A DNA stretch of 64,000 nucleotides from Juglans regia (GCF_001411555.2 NC_049905.1:1178001-1242000), one strand, 5' to 3'. Numbered from the stretch's first letter, positions 49,319 to 62,188 are shown. Notes: generated by a model from the sequence alone, not told the origin. Numbers and translations: made by a program.

Positions 49319-50841
49319 ATTCATAAGATATTTTTGAAGAATGTTGGGATTACCCTCCTATAATGGCTTGAAAGATTAGGATGAGAAGTAACCCTTGATG
49401 TCTAATGGCGACCATACATGAATCCTAAAGGCTTTGTAGTGTTTATTTGGGAGAGGAGAGGCAGGACAGGAAATGGCAGTGAGAAAGCTAAGGTTTGAAG
49501 ATCTCTTTTCCACAGTTTGGTCGATTGGAGGTAAAAGATAGGATGCGGATGGTATTAGTTTCCAGGGCTGTCATTCTGTTGCCATCCAAATTTGTTTGGA
49601 AATGGAAGGACAAGAAAGGATCAACTCTGTTGCAATTACTTCTATGGCCTTTGACATTTCTACTTCTTAACCAGAGATGCATGTTCTATGAGGCTATAAA
49701 AGTCTATAAACTTAAAATGGTACTCTGTTTTCTCTTGTATTTAGGAACTGAAACAAACAATAGCCAGAGGCTTCTTCACTTTTCCTTCCTTTCCTTGCAT
49801 ACAATAATTTTTTTTTCTCTTCCCCTTCCCCTTTCCCTTTGATTACCAAACACAATGTTTTGTGGAGGCGGGTTGGGGTGGGGAATCTTTTTTCAACAAA
49901 GAGGGCAGTACCCCATGATTTTATTAAAAAACCCTCACTTATGGTAGAAGAATTTTGTGGTTTCAAATCCAAATACCTCGGCGGTTACATATGAGCAAAA
50001 TAAGCTTCATCTTTACCTGGGATCTATTTCTTTATATCAGAAAGCTTGGTCTGAGGCCTTTGATGGTTACTTGGCACATTGTTTAATTTGTGGATCGAAT
50101 AAATTTTTGTCTTCATGTAGAAAAAATTCTATATGTTTGCTTCCTACACTCCTGATGGTTGAATGTTTCTGGTTTACAGGTGATGTGTTACAAGCTGCAT
50201 TTTGGTACGGGCTTGTTGTCCATTTTAGAATTTATCCCATCATCTATTCACTTCCTGTTATCCTTGTTCTTGATCCACACTTGTTCCATTCTGGTCAGAA
50301 GCCAGTCGTTAGTAATTGGACTGGCTAGTCAAGGAAAGTCAACCCGCAGCTGAACGGATGTGACCTATAACTACAATATAAGGCAAGAGATTTACGTTTG
50401 GGTTGATATCTGGGATTGTTTTCCTCTCTTTCACTGGTCTTTTCTTCTACTTAGATGGGTGGGATTTCTTACATGAGGCACTGCTGTACCATCTTACTCG
50501 TACAGATCCAAGACCAATTTCTGATCTACTTCTATCGCATATATCTCCATTATGAAAATGAGATTTCCTTGCTGGAAAAGCTCCTCTCTTTTTAGCCTCA
50601 GTTTATGGTACAACTGGTTTTCATTTTCTGCTTTGCGCAGGACTTGCTATTCTGTTTTTTTGTGCAGACGGTGGCCTTTGTAGCATGTTAATTGATTTCT
50701 AAATACATGTTTTATACTTATTTTGGTGGAACCTTGTGATACTTCCTTTTATTTTCTTTACCTTTGGATTTGAATGCCACCTAGTATTTCCCTTGACTAA
50801 ATTTGACTTCTGTAAAGTTATCTAGCATAAAAAACAGAGCT
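49319..50841. other. Region without a recognised gene
   Basis: Two frames of 115 and 123 codons (49495-49842, 49957-50328) are present but show no domain, no conserved pattern and codon content typical of non-coding DNA. The region continues the moderate base composition seen left of the LINE, so before the insertion the two flanks were one stretch, possibly a non-coding transcript. Confidence 0.45.
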
Positions 50842-51141
50842 TCAAAAGTCACATGCATGATCCTCACATAATTGTTGGATGTGTTGCACCAATTGTCTGG
50901 GCAGGCAATCATGTCCAACGTTGGGGATATTGACCGGACTTGGCTTACAAAGATAACCAGGATAAGCTAGAAAAAAGCTTTGAAAAGGATCAAATTTAGC
51001 GTACACTCTTTCAAATTCAGAGTCTTCTTCGTTGGTCAGATGTCCTAAATTTGAAAAAAAGTTTCTGATGTTAACGAAGCATCTAAAATAAATGCTAATA
51101 AGATATGGACTTCTCTCTAGTGGGCAATGGTCACCTAGCAC
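50842..51141 (-). other. Unassigned 99-codon frame downstream of CFAP20
   Basis: A minus-strand frame in the 3' flank of CFAP20 with balanced amino-acid content, including LGHLTNEEDSEFERVYAKFD and HIQQLCEDHACDF. An acceptor-like caaatttag precedes GACATCTGACC, so part could be a terminal exon. I do not recognise it, and it may be a chance frame in untranslated sequence or a gene remnant. Confidence 0.25.
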
Positions 51142-51508
51142 ATGCCGGAGGCGTTTGTTTCTCTACATTTCAATGCCAAGGGTTGAAACCTAGATTAGTG
51201 AATCCATTGGCACAAGCCACCAAAGTGTAAAAATTCTTTAAATGTACACGTGGTAGAATGCCACTAGAACATTAACAAAGATAAGCAAGGGAATTCAGAC
51301 TTAAAATTCCAAACGTATAGCATGCACATGATCAATCCAACTCATGCTCCTATATTCAGATACGGCAGGTAAGCTCTATCTGTGGATCATCTTATAAAGA
51401 TAGATAAGAGGAGATTAATTGGCAGTAAAAATGGTACATAATATAGATCTCAAAATCCAACTCTTTCCGCTATAACCGCTTGTGGAGCCTCTCCTGTCGT
51501 GAAATTTG

Positions 51509-54137
51509 TCATGCTTTCTGCAATATGATCATTAAATAAAAACTGTCGATTTCAAAAAGAAATAAGAAGGTACAAAACGTACATATCATATTCTATAAAA
51601 AAAAATAGTGAGAGCATATAATTGATTAGTTATTACCTGCATGGGCAGATACAACTTAAACTCTGGTGGGAGCTCTTCCTCTGAGTATAGGCGGTCGGAG
51701 AAATATATCCTCCTCAGGCGGCAGTTTGCATGAACCTGAACACGCAAAGTCTCGACATAGTTGGTCCCATAGGCTCTCCTGGTAAAATCAGCTAGATTCA
51801 ACTGAATTTGATTCCAGCCCTCGTCCATCCTCAGTGGCATGGTGCAGATATATGGTTTCACTCGAGTGACAGCCTACAAAAATAAAGAAAATAAGCACTC
51901 CACATACTTAGATTTATTAAATAACATACATACTTTATTACAGATGGGAGCTCTACATCACCAAGCCAGGATGTTACAATTAGCATTCAGAGTCGAACCA
52001 TTTAATAATGAATTTATGAAAAGAAATCCACATATATATTTCCACATATACTCGCAATAAGTCCATGCTTCCCAGATGATATGCAGCAAACACCAATATT
52101 GAGTGCCTTCATAAATTTCCATGCTTCCTAGGAGCTACCTCTAAAAACAATAATGAATTATTTACCAAAACTGTTCATTGTCCAACATCTACATCCAAGT
52201 TGCAGGAGAAAAAAATAACACAGCGGTTAATGCAACCATTAAAATTTAGATCACAGAAGACAACTTCAAAATGCTGCCTAGGAAATCCTATTTAAATTAT
52301 GTTTTTCCAAGTGGGTGAATCCACTAACCCCATCATGCAATCTCCAACTAATGAACAAATGGTTTAGCTATGTGATAACAACAATGTTCCAGTAAATTTA
52401 AACGTCAATAAATCTCAGCACGATCTTAAAATCTTCCCATTCCTCACTCACCGACAATCCAAGCTCGAGGTAAACCTAGACACCTTAGGTCTCACCAAAT
52501 TAAAATGAATGGACCAATTAACATTTCTCAAGATACTCTCTCCATACAACTAACATATCACTTCAAACAGCATAAAATATAGTACTAGTCTCATATCTTA
52601 TTATCTAGAAAAGGTAACAAATTCATATACAGAGAGTAAGGATGATTATATAATTAAATATGACGAGAACTGCCAAACTTAGAGATGGAGATGAAATATA
52701 ACATTGCCAATTCCATGACCCTCTCAAATGGTCCATAGGCCTCCCGGTATGAAATAGGGTATACTATATGAACTGGAGAGGTTTAATGTCACCAAGTTCA
52801 CAACATGACTACCAAAATCAATTTGTAATGCCAAAATACTACATTAGCTACATCTAGATATTAGCTCAAGGGTAAATCGTTACAACTGAACTAACGATAC
52901 ATATTTTGTACTAATTATTCTTATCACTAACAACTATTTCTTCAGAACAATTATAAACAAAAGTGGTCACATCTTACCAAAATCTTCTCCAGAATGGACA
53001 ACGTACAAGCAAAGGCAAATAAAGAAGAAGGGGTAGGGGTTGGGGAGGCTATATGGAGAAATAAATAAACCGCAAAAACATGGGCAGACTTACACACTTG
53101 AAAATTAGAAGCTCGGAAACGCCGCCTGACATTCTTATCATCCAAAACTTGAATCTCAAATGTAAAATATTTCTTTAGATTCTTCACAATCACGACCAAA
53201 AATGGTAGTTTTATACCAAGTGTTGCAGATGGGTCAGCTGGGCATGTGATGTATGTGGATTGTATATTTGATCCAACTATTTCGAGGACATTGGATTGTA
53301 TGTCTTCATCCTGCAGTCGCTTTACATGGCCATTGACAACTGAAAAAAAAAAAACAACACAGATGGTGCACTTGGCATATTAAACTGAAGAAAAGAAAAA
53401 GGTGCTCACCAGCAGATGACAAGTGATCCTAGGAGCCAAATTAAAGGCCTCATGAATAGCGAACTTCAAAGAAAAAATCTTAAAATAACTACCACTCCAA
53501 ACTCATTAATATGCACAAGAAAATATCATGCCTTCAGACACTTGGCATACCAAAAAAAAATGTAAAGGAAACAATGATGCAATGCAAATCTCATCGAAAA
53601 ATTATGCATGGAATGTTTTCTAACAGTAGAAGGAAAAGATATCAACCAAAGCCACATCTTATACCACCCACTAGCCTAGTGGTCAAGTGAAGAGCTTGTG
53701 AGCTGTAGACAGAAACATCGTGGGTTCAATTTCACAAGAGCAGTTCTCTTGGATTACCTCAATTCGTTTACTCCCTAAGTGTGGATCTGAATAATAGCCT
53801 TGCCTTGGTGACATCTATGTCATTAAAAAAAAGCTACAACTCCCACTAAATTTCAGCTTGCAACCCACAAAAAGCTAAAAATATCTTAGAACATAAAACT
53901 TAGCAAAACCCACCCACCTTCTTTGTCCCATATCTGTAAAGGTTTGCTCCTGTAATATCAAACAAAGGAAGAGCTTCAGAATCAAAATTTCAGCATAAAA
54001 ACTTTAATTTGGATAACAAGAGTTTCTTTTAATCAGTAATTTGGATAACGAGACATCAAATAAAGAAACAAGAAAGCAACGTACCCAAGGCTGTATAGAA
54101 TGGACAAAAATCCAGACTGGAACGTGTTCTTAAACAT
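51509..54137 (-). CDS. BUG22: CFAP20/BUG22-like protein
   Basis: A highly conserved protein of basal bodies and cilia in animals and protists, also kept in plants that lack cilia, where its role is unclear. Minus-strand exons: 54137-54085, 53949-53918, 53339-53098, 51873-51637 and 51517-51509. The phases agree, giving 190 residues, the family's usual length. Start [20 protein letters not shown]; then [89 protein letters not shown]. The last coding exon contributes only Lys-Ala-stop. A 5' untranslated exon near 55320-55450 carries a GA/CT microsatellite. The gene reads toward RBR and is divergent from LNK. Confidence 0.96.
53664..53833 (+). mobile_element. SINE in a CFAP20 intron
   Basis: A-box tagcctagtgg (53672-53682) and B-box ggttcaatttc (53723-53733) are spaced as in tRNA-derived SINEs, with a 3' A-run at 53825-53832. 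It is antisense to CFAP20, between the exons at 53339 and 53918. No clear target-site duplication. Confidence 0.7.
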
Positions 54138-55382
54138 TTTCACTTGATCTGCAATGAAAATATTAAAAATGTAGAAGTGCACATACACAGCCAAAATACC
54201 GATGTGTGAAGTTCTTTGATGAGATAACGAATTGATTCAAAACAAATCTAAAAAATATAACAAAAGTGCTTCTCAAGCTTATACAAATTTGGAAGGCACA
54301 TCATTACAATGTGCCAAATCACAACTTTCAAGTATCAAAACTTTTTCTGCAAACATTCATGCGTTACTCTTTCCATAACAGTGTCGAGCCTTTAAAACCC
54401 AAACATTATAGAACACACTTATAATTGCGTGTGGCCACAAATACCGAGTGTCATTGTATGAAAATCCCACAAATCTCAACATGAGGATACAATTACATAT
54501 TGGCGTTCCATGTCTAATATAAGCACAAAATTACATGCGCTTTGAGTTTCTTTGTTTATAAATGTTAAAACCAAAATGAGAACCGTATGTATAAAGATTT
54601 AAGCATGGGTCTAAAATGGCGACTCTCCACCCTTTTTCCAATAAATAAAGCTGCACCCTTTACGGTCCAAGATTATGTAAAATATAACCATCCATCGCTG
54701 GAGTTAGTTTGAGCATCAATTCCAGATACTATAGCAAAAAAAATATGGTTTCTCCTCATATGATAGATTTCCCTGTCTCTACCTACATGAACAGATCTTC
54801 AATGAAACAAAGCGAGCCATCAACCACACCACAAGTTGAAAGATCACAAGCTATAACTAGAGCTAGTTGATGTACTAGAAAAATAAAAAATGGCATAACT
54901 AGAACTAGTTGATGTGGTGATAAAATAAAATAAAACCCCACTACCAAGACGTTCTAATAAGTGTATCAACAAAATAATCCAAGCTTAATAAAAAAACTGC
55001 GCGTATTCTTTTGTTAGAAGACTATTCACAACCGGAAAGTATAAAAAGTTACGAAATACTATAGAGATTGTTCAAATTGGATACGTAACATAAATAAGAA
55101 AAATGGAGGGGAAAACTATGAGATTTTGAGAAAAAAATCCAAACATTGTTTGTAAAGAACAGATTATAATCATTCAAACCCAAGTTTCATCAATCCGTCG
55201 ATGGAAACCTAGCTGCTACATGCAAAAACTTGATATGCAAGGCGTAAGAGAATATGTAACAGGCGAAAAGAAAGAGAGAGACGAACTGAATTACATAAAT
55301 GTAAGGTGAAATCATGTACCAGCTTGTTTGATTCCCAGTAAAAGACTTTATCGGGAAAGAGTGCCGCGGGGTTTGGTTGGAG

Positions 55383-55384
55383 AC

Positions 55385-55415
<31 letters not shown>
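55383..55415. repeat. GA microsatellite in the CFAP20 leader
   Basis: About fourteen ga units with one aa interruption, in the probable 5' untranslated exon of CFAP20 (CT-rich in the transcript). Confidence 0.8.
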
Positions 55416-56284
55416 TTTTTCTTTTTGAAAAGGCTCACTGGAAACTAGCATGGGCTGGGGCGGGCTTCCCTGGTTTTTGGGCCTCCTTAAAAAAAACCAA
55501 AAAAAATGAATTAGTTAAAGTTTTATTTTTGGGCTTATAGACCAACGACTGATCTTGATAATAAGATAAGATAAGATAAGATAATTATAAATAAAATAAA
55601 ATAAATATTATTAAAATATTATTTTTAAAATTATTAATCCAAACCAATCCTAATTTTACTTTGAAAGTCCAAGTAAGCATAACAATGCACTCCCCATAAA
55701 GAAAAGTTGTAGCTATAAAAGAAAATTTATAATTTAACTAATGTATTTTATAAAGTATATTCATGTAAGAAATATTTTTTAAAATTTTTTCTTGATTAAA
55801 AAACTTTCTTATAAAATAAAATAACGTACAACTTTTATTTTACGAAACATTTATAATAGAGTAATAATAAATATAAGTTTCAAATAGATAAATTTCATGC
55901 ATTCTCTTTATAAAAAAAAATAGATCGCATTAAAATATAATAAGTTTTTTATACTTTTTTTAAATAGGGTTTACTTTGTTACAAAAGGATTTTAAGACAC
56001 TTGTCTATTTTAAATTTGTACAAATCATTCATATTTCTTATAATTGAAAACATTAACATACTAATTATTTCATGTGCATGTGACCCCAATCAGATGATAT
56101 GCAAAATTGATTATTAGTTCTTGATCTCCTTTTTTTTTTTTCACAAACATATACGCTTTTTACACTGTGAATATCATAAAATCTAATTTGTAAAAAAAAA
56201 AAAATTCAACTTTTTTTTTTATAAATTTAATATTATTAGATAATGTGAATGATATAAGTAACTTTTGGACACTAATTTGCAAAT

Positions 56285-56293
56285 AAAATATCT
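56285..56293 (+). promoter_or_regulatory. Evening-element match upstream of LNK
   Basis: aaaatatct is an exact evening element, the site bound by CCA1/LHY/RVE clock MYBs. LNK proteins work with RVE8, and LNK genes are clock-controlled. It lies about 1.1 kb upstream of the likely transcription start, in an AT-rich area where chance matches are common. Confidence 0.3.
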
Positions 56294-56306
56294 CTTAAAA
56301 TTGGTT

Positions 56307-56439
56307 TGGTGGGCGATCATGATGAGTGGTATATGATTTTGTACCAAAACATAAGTGTCGGTCGTATAAAAACAAAATGCCCACGTGTCATACTTACGTG
56401 TGTATATGATCTTCATCTAATGCAGTGCGGGTCCCAAAT
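56307..56439 (+). repeat. Direct duplication in the LNK upstream region, copy 1
   Basis: About 133 bp, including tatgattttgtacc, aacataagtgtcgg, and tatatgatcttcatctaatg, recurring at 56850-56983 with roughly 85-90 percent identity by eye. This copy holds a G-box (cacgtg, 56382-56387) that is changed to catctg in copy 2. Confidence 0.85.
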
Positions 56440-56444
56440 AAAAT

Positions 56445-56830
56445 GTCTAGGCTTGTCTGAATTGAGACACAAAATTTTTATTTTATTTTATTATTATAAA
56501 TTTATGAAATTTTTATATAAAATATAATAAATAATTTAATTTTTTTAAATTTTAAAATAATAATAATATTAAAAAATAAAATTTTAAACTTTTATCTAAA
56601 ATTAAAATTCTCATCTCACTATCTAAATCTACATTTTAATTAAATTTAGATAGAGAAACAATTTCAACTCATTTAATCTTATCTTATTTTATTATTATAA
56701 TTTTCTTAAATTTTTATATAAAATATAATAAATAATTTAAAATTTTAAAATTTTAAAATAATAATAATAATATTTTATTCAACTTTTAACTTTCATCTCA
56801 ACTCATCTAATTTCAACTTATTTTCTTAAC
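56445..56830. mobile_element. Two family-2 MITE-like copies in tandem
   Basis: Two AT-rich copies at about 56445-56635 and 56640-56830, sharing tttttatataaaatataata and aataataataatatt with the other family-2 copies. They fill the space between the two copies of the 133-bp duplication. Confidence 0.55.
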
Positions 56831-56849
56831 CCAATCTTAAAATATAATA

Positions 56850-56983
56850 GGTGGGCCACCATGATAGTGTTGTATGATTTTGTACCGAAACATAAGTGTC
56901 GGCCCTATAAAAACAAACAAAATGCCCATCTGTCATACATACGTATGTATATGATCTTCATCTAATGCAGTGTGGGTCCCAAA
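56850..56983 (+). repeat. Direct duplication in the LNK upstream region, copy 2
   Basis: The copy nearer to the gene; see 56307-56439. It ends at gtgggtcccaaac, 400 bp upstream of the likely start of transcription. Confidence 0.85.
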
Positions 56984-57100
56984 CTCGTGTAGTGTAATCC
57001 TCAGGCAGCACCGTTTTGCCTGTCCCACTGTTTCAGTTTGCTGTCCCTCCTCATGTGGCTTAGCGTAACTTCGTTGTGCTCAGACTCTCCCGTATTCAAC

Positions 57101-57263
57101 CACGTGTCATCTAGACCCATTTTGGCGTCGCCGCGTGTATAGAAGAAGTGACACGTGGACCCATGTTAAACCTCTACGTACTCAAGCTGGTGGTCACGGA
57201 TCCTCATACCAAAATCCATGTTGATCCTTATCTTCATAAAGTGGGACTGTTTTCTGCCACGTG
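57101..57263. promoter_or_regulatory. G-box cluster in the LNK promoter
   Basis: Three CACGTG G-boxes at 57101-57106, 57152-57157 and 57258-57263, two of them extended as acacgtgg and ccacgtgg. G-boxes bind bZIP (HY5, ABF) and bHLH (PIF) factors. They fit the light-induced expression known for Arabidopsis LNK genes. Confidence 0.65.
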
Positions 57264-58403
57264 GACCAATGATAGTGCAGTTTTCTAGGGAGGGTTCTCA
57301 GCCACCAATCTCTGCTTACTCCTCAGCCACAAACACATCAAGTTTCTCTTTCCTTGTAATTGGAATATAAATTTGGCCTCAAAAGCCACAGCCGCCTCTG
57401 TTTTTAGTTTCTAGCTGGTACACGCCAAAGCTCATTCACCAAGTATAATCATATCTTGTGTCACTCATTTCCACCAGTTTTCTTTCATCTGGGTTGATTC
57501 TTTCTCTGAATCAGGAACTGGATCTTTCTCATTTTCTCAAATAAGCTTCCCAAGGTGAGTTTTTTCCTTCGAATATTTCATCTGGGTTGCTAATCTATGT
57601 TCAAGTGCATGATAAAGTAATGAATCTTGTACCGTGATATTGTTTTGAGCAGAATTTCGATTCTTTCAGAGTCTTTGATTCTGTAGACCTGGAGACTTTT
57701 TTCCTTCTTTGTTTTTTCCTAAATCATTCTTCTTAACTTATCTGGTGATACATTGCTTCTTGTGCTATATTTTTCTTTTTCAGTTACATGAAAAGTGTAA
57801 TATATATATATATTTTTTTTTCCCGAGAAAAAGTAGGGAAAGGAAAGAAACTAAGCTTCCAAAGTACTTTAGAATTATCATCTGAGAACAGATTATTTTT
57901 CAACCTTTACTCAACTGAGCAGCGTACAGATGCCTGGTTAAGTGAAGGCCGGCTATTTTTTGTTCCTTTTTATAAAAATAAAGAAACCGAATATTACGAG
58001 TTTTTTTACTGAGAAGACACTTTGTATAGCGGTTCTTGTTGTACCATGATTCTATAAGTACTAGGTTTAAACTGGGTAATCTTTTACTCATTTTCTGGGG
58101 TTCTCCCTTTTAGTAGAGTTGAAAAGGTGTTAATTGATTTTACATCGTTTACCGGTTGAAGAAAACAGAAAGGAAGCAAAGTATAGAGAATTTCATATAT
58201 CTCTGTGTGTGTGGGTCTAATCCCTTAAGGCTAGATCTGCTTGATCACCACTAATACATTATCTCTTAAGTGACGCTTTTGTTCAGTTACTTATTAAAAA
58301 CATGCTCTTTTCTACAATGATAATTTGATTTGTAATTGATGGAGTGCATGATATATGGTTCTTATGCTCCTTTCCTCTTCTTTTTTAATCTCAGATCAAT
58401 CTT

Positions 58404-61400
58404 ATGGATTGGTATTTTGGGAGTGGGATCAATGAGCTTGTTGTCCCCAAATACCAAGAATTATCAGATAGGCTTCCATCACCAGACAGCTGGTCAAAAT
58501 GGGGAATAAGTGCATTCAGGTCACCTAACAAATGCTTTGTCATGGATTCAAACTTGAAGGAACAAGAACTCGATTTGGATGCTAACAGTTTATGCAACCA
58601 AGCTGAGTTGGATGATCTCCATGATAAAGATCAGTCCAGTGGTTCAAGCATATGTGAGGGATTGTCGGAGAAGTATTTTCAAAGGAGATCACTTTCAGAT
58701 GATCGGCCCGACTTCAAGCTTGAGGACTTAGCAGGATACGAACAGATGAATGACATTTTCTTGTACAAGCGTAACTTCTGGGATTTACTTGAGTTACTGC
58801 ATGTAGGAATTTTGTTAACAGCTTTGACTTGACATATTAATATATGGCATTGTGGGAAGCCCAATGGAAATTAGATTTCTCCATGTTTATTTCTCCATGT
58901 ACTGCACGTACCCTTCCTCAAGATTTGGGCCATTTCAAACCATGGCAGCACTAGAATGATGGTTAAGATCTGCAAAGCATGACTTGATCAATTACCATCA
59001 GTTTTAGGGCTTTCCATTCTCTTTAGTTGTCGCATTTTAAAAAATATATTTACATATTATGTGCCATTTGCAACACAATTGAGCCATTTTCAATGTCCGT
59101 CCATTGTCCAAATTCATGCATGTTTGGTGTATGTGAGTGATGTATTCATCTTCTTTTTTTGACTTCATCTCTTCTGGTTTCCATTTAATGCAGGAGTTCC
59201 TTACTTGAAGATCTGCCGGAGACGGAAACTTTAGATGAGCCATTTTACTTTTCTCCTGTATCCCAATGTGGTGTGATGTCTGGGGACAATCTAGATTCAG
59301 AAAGTGTGCGGACCGATGATAATGATACTGTGGGAAGGTCAATGCATCTCAAAAGAAATGCCTTTTCTTCATTAATGGGGTGGGATAATCGAGAAACAAC
59401 TGCTGTGCATATTCCATGCTACTCAGATCAAATAGACTGTCCACCTGTAAAGGTTAGATTTTTCCTTCTGCTGGGTGAAGCGCTAATTTATCAATTGACA
59501 TTGGTGTTTGTAACAAAATCTGGACCAACATGCATGGTTTATGTTTTTGGAACTATCAAGTGGTCTGGTTCCAGGCATGGACTGTTGGTCTGCAGACAAG
59601 CCTGATTAGCGAAGAATGTATGTTCCTTCATCTCTTGAAGAAAATGCATATTGAATGTACTTCACAGATGGTATTAGCCTTGCAATACTAAGTTTTTCTT
59701 CTGGTATTGCTGAGGTATGTTGATGCTTGGACAGCTGAAAGTTCAAGTTTTCTGCCTATTAGCTTGACTTTATTGTTTCCTTCAACATTAGTAGCACGTA
59801 AACTCTCTTTATTCTGTTTCAGACGCAAAACCCATAAATTTGGATGGTGTAAAGTATTTCCTGTACTTGTTTATGCACGAATAACGAGTTTGTTCTTATT
59901 ACTTGTGTGTATTCTGTTTTTTTTTTTTTTTTTTCCTTTTTTTTCCCTTCTAAGTATTATATTAGCACCTTGCTCTTTATTTCAACATCTTGATCTACAG
60001 GGTTATTCGCTTCAAAATGAATCTTATACATTCCAACATTCAGTGATTTTGTTATATCGTTTTCTGGTTTGAAAACTTTAACACTTTGCTGCAAAATTGA
60101 TCGGGAGGTTAAAGTGGGTATTCAAATTGTGGTTACTTTTTTGTTCATTTTCAAATACCTCTAGCCAATCATAATTGTCCATGTTCAATACCTTTGCTTA
60201 AGATTTTTGTGAAGAAAACTTTTAGCCAATTATTCGTTAGAAATTCAACTCAACTTGTCAATCCAACTACTTTGGATTGCGCAAGTTAATTTAGAGCTTG
60301 GGGATAATTCAAATGTGGAGCAAAACTTGGAGGTTTTGTTCACCTCTGTAATGCTTTTCAGAGCATTTTCTGATTCCATTGGCTTTCAAGCACATGTGCA
60401 TTATGATAGTTTTGGTGGTGAGGCGTGTTTTCTCTCAATATTTTTACACATTGCCCTGTCAAGTAACTGGTATCCATGTTGGATGCACCTCCAAAGGCTG
60501 AGATTGATGATGCTTTCTAGTATAAAGTTTACTCAAAGATCCATAATCTCATAGCAACGAAATCGAGGACTGAGTACTCTTTGCCTCTTGGTCAGGTTAT
60601 TCTTTGGGTTGAACTCTGTTGTGAGCGTCAGACTTTTATAATAGCTACTATAATCCTTAGATTTCTACTCGAACTTGAAAAATGAGTATACCAGGTTTTG
60701 TGTAAGCAGGATGATGTAGTAGATTCATTTTGTAGAGCATGCAGGATTAACCTTGCAATGCCTAGGTGCTAACTGAGAATTTCTACAGGAAATCACATTC
60801 TAGAAACAGTGTCTTTTGAGTGAACTTTGCATGCCACATGTTTTATTTTAGTCTAGGGTGCAAAGAATGGAATTGCAGAGAGAGAGAGAATATGTTCTCT
60901 CCACTATTATTTGTTCTGCATTTACTGCAAATGTTGTCTTTTTTTCAATACTTGTTTGAAGACACGCAAGATTAGTCAATCATCTTAATTTTCTTTCAAG
61001 GGGCCGTTTGGAGAAGACATGGTCTCTTGTGAGCAGCACAGCATGAAGGGAAATTTTGGTGAGGAAACATCTCCTGAAGAATCTGTATTGCAGGAGCTTG
61101 AGATGGTGATGGTACAGGTGAAAACTAATAACTCAAGCTTTTTATCTATATAACTAGGGGAAACTCCATTATTGCTCATCAAAGTTCTCTCTTTCACTTT
61201 TAAGTAGTTGACGGAGAAGACCCGGATCTGCTTTCGAGATGCCTTGTTTCGCCTTGCAAAGAACTCGAAACAGCACGGCATGGCAACGGAGAGGGAAGAT
61301 GGATACATTGCCATGGAAAAGCCCCCTCCATGGACACCCCATGATATGACAATGAGGTACGGTATAATTTCGCTGCCTTTTTGTTGTATATCAATAGTAT

Positions 61401-62188
61401 ACTCCCTATGTATTTGGACTGTGCCTACTTTTCTATCAATAAAACTTTATTTTTACCTATAAAAAAAATTATGTTGACTGTGTTCCAGAATCCCCATGTA
61501 AGTTATTCACTGTCAATGATTTTACAACGGTGGAATTACAAGTCAGAGGCATCATCTATGGCAATAGGACAAATCTCGTTTCTTTAATATATTTTAAAAA
61601 GTTCGGGAAGTTCAGTGATAGCCAACTGTTCCTTTGATTCCTGAAGAAATAATCTTATTCCAGCAATAAGACAAATCCTACCTCGTTTGGTGTTCTAAAA
61701 GTTCCTTCTACCCTTGCATGGATTTAAATTTCCGTGTGGTATTAACGGTTAACCCCATTATTAGGACAATCTCTTTAATATGTTTGCAGTTGACCTCTCT
61801 TGATTCAAACATATATTTCATATTCAGGACTGGAGGTAAGAAAGCAATGGAATCTGAGACTAATGCCATTGACCGAGCCATTGCAAACCTCATGTTTAAT
61901 GAACTGAACTTCAGTACAAGAGAACATTCCAGTGCAGCATCAGTAAACTCCAATGGAGGCGTTGTTGGAGACAACGCACCACCAGTAAACTCCAAGCAAA
62001 ATGTCGCCAGATCTACCAGACCAACGAATTACAGCTTGAATCAACCCAAAGTCCGACATGTTCCACTCCAATCAATTTCACCAGATGATGCTGAAGTTCC
62101 AACGCTTGCTCAAACAGACCTGCTGCAAGCAACGAATTTACACACAGATTTCTCAAGAAATACTACAGAGTATACTGAAAAGATTTAA
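58404..62188 (+). CDS. LNK3: LNK3/LNK4-like night light-inducible, clock-regulated protein
   Basis: LNK proteins are nuclear co-activators that bind the clock MYB RVE8 and drive evening genes. Coding exons: 58404-58762, 59194-59452, 61001-61117, 61208-61356 and 61828-62188, giving about 414 residues with matching phases. A leader exon ends near 57555 (cttcccaag|gtgagt), so an 840-bp intron lies in the leader. The start MDWYFGSGINELVVPKYQEL is the LNK3/4 signature; later blocks are QMNDIFLSSLLEDLPETE, CFRDALFRLAKNSKQHG and AIDRAIANLMFNELNF. The first donor is gtacaag within TTCTT|GTACAAG; using it restores the family's FLSSLLEDLP reading. No enzyme domain is present, and the C-terminus is low-complexity. 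LNK4 is an equally good name. Confidence 0.88.
61385..61470 (+). mobile_element. LINE 3' tail fragment in an LNK intron
   Basis: About 85 bp, with agtatactccctatgtattt, catcaataaa-like words and tttatttttacctat followed by an A-run. It matches in order the 3' ends at 49230-49309 and 28490-28562. Only the 3' untranslated end of a LINE was inserted. No clear target-site duplication. Confidence 0.6.

Larger units (their letters stand above)
55450..57380. other. Divergent intergenic region between CFAP20 and LNK
   Basis: About 1.9 kb. The left part is AT-rich with short agata repeats (55560-55585). The middle holds a pair of family-2 MITE copies (about 56445-56830) lying between the two copies of a 133-bp direct duplication. 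The right 400 bp are the G-box-rich LNK promoter. No coding frame is recognised. Confidence 0.6.

Noticed and set aside
49957..50328. 123-codon frame as a gene
   Set aside because: No domain, no splice context and no conserved pattern that I recognise.
53664..53740. tRNA gene in a CFAP20 intron
   Set aside because: Same reasoning; only the Pol III promoter boxes are tRNA-like.
58763..58832. LNK first exon continuing to 58832
   Set aside because: The extra residues (YKRNFWDLLELLH) do not fit the family, and the donor gtacaag at 58763 is the only one in phase with the next exon.
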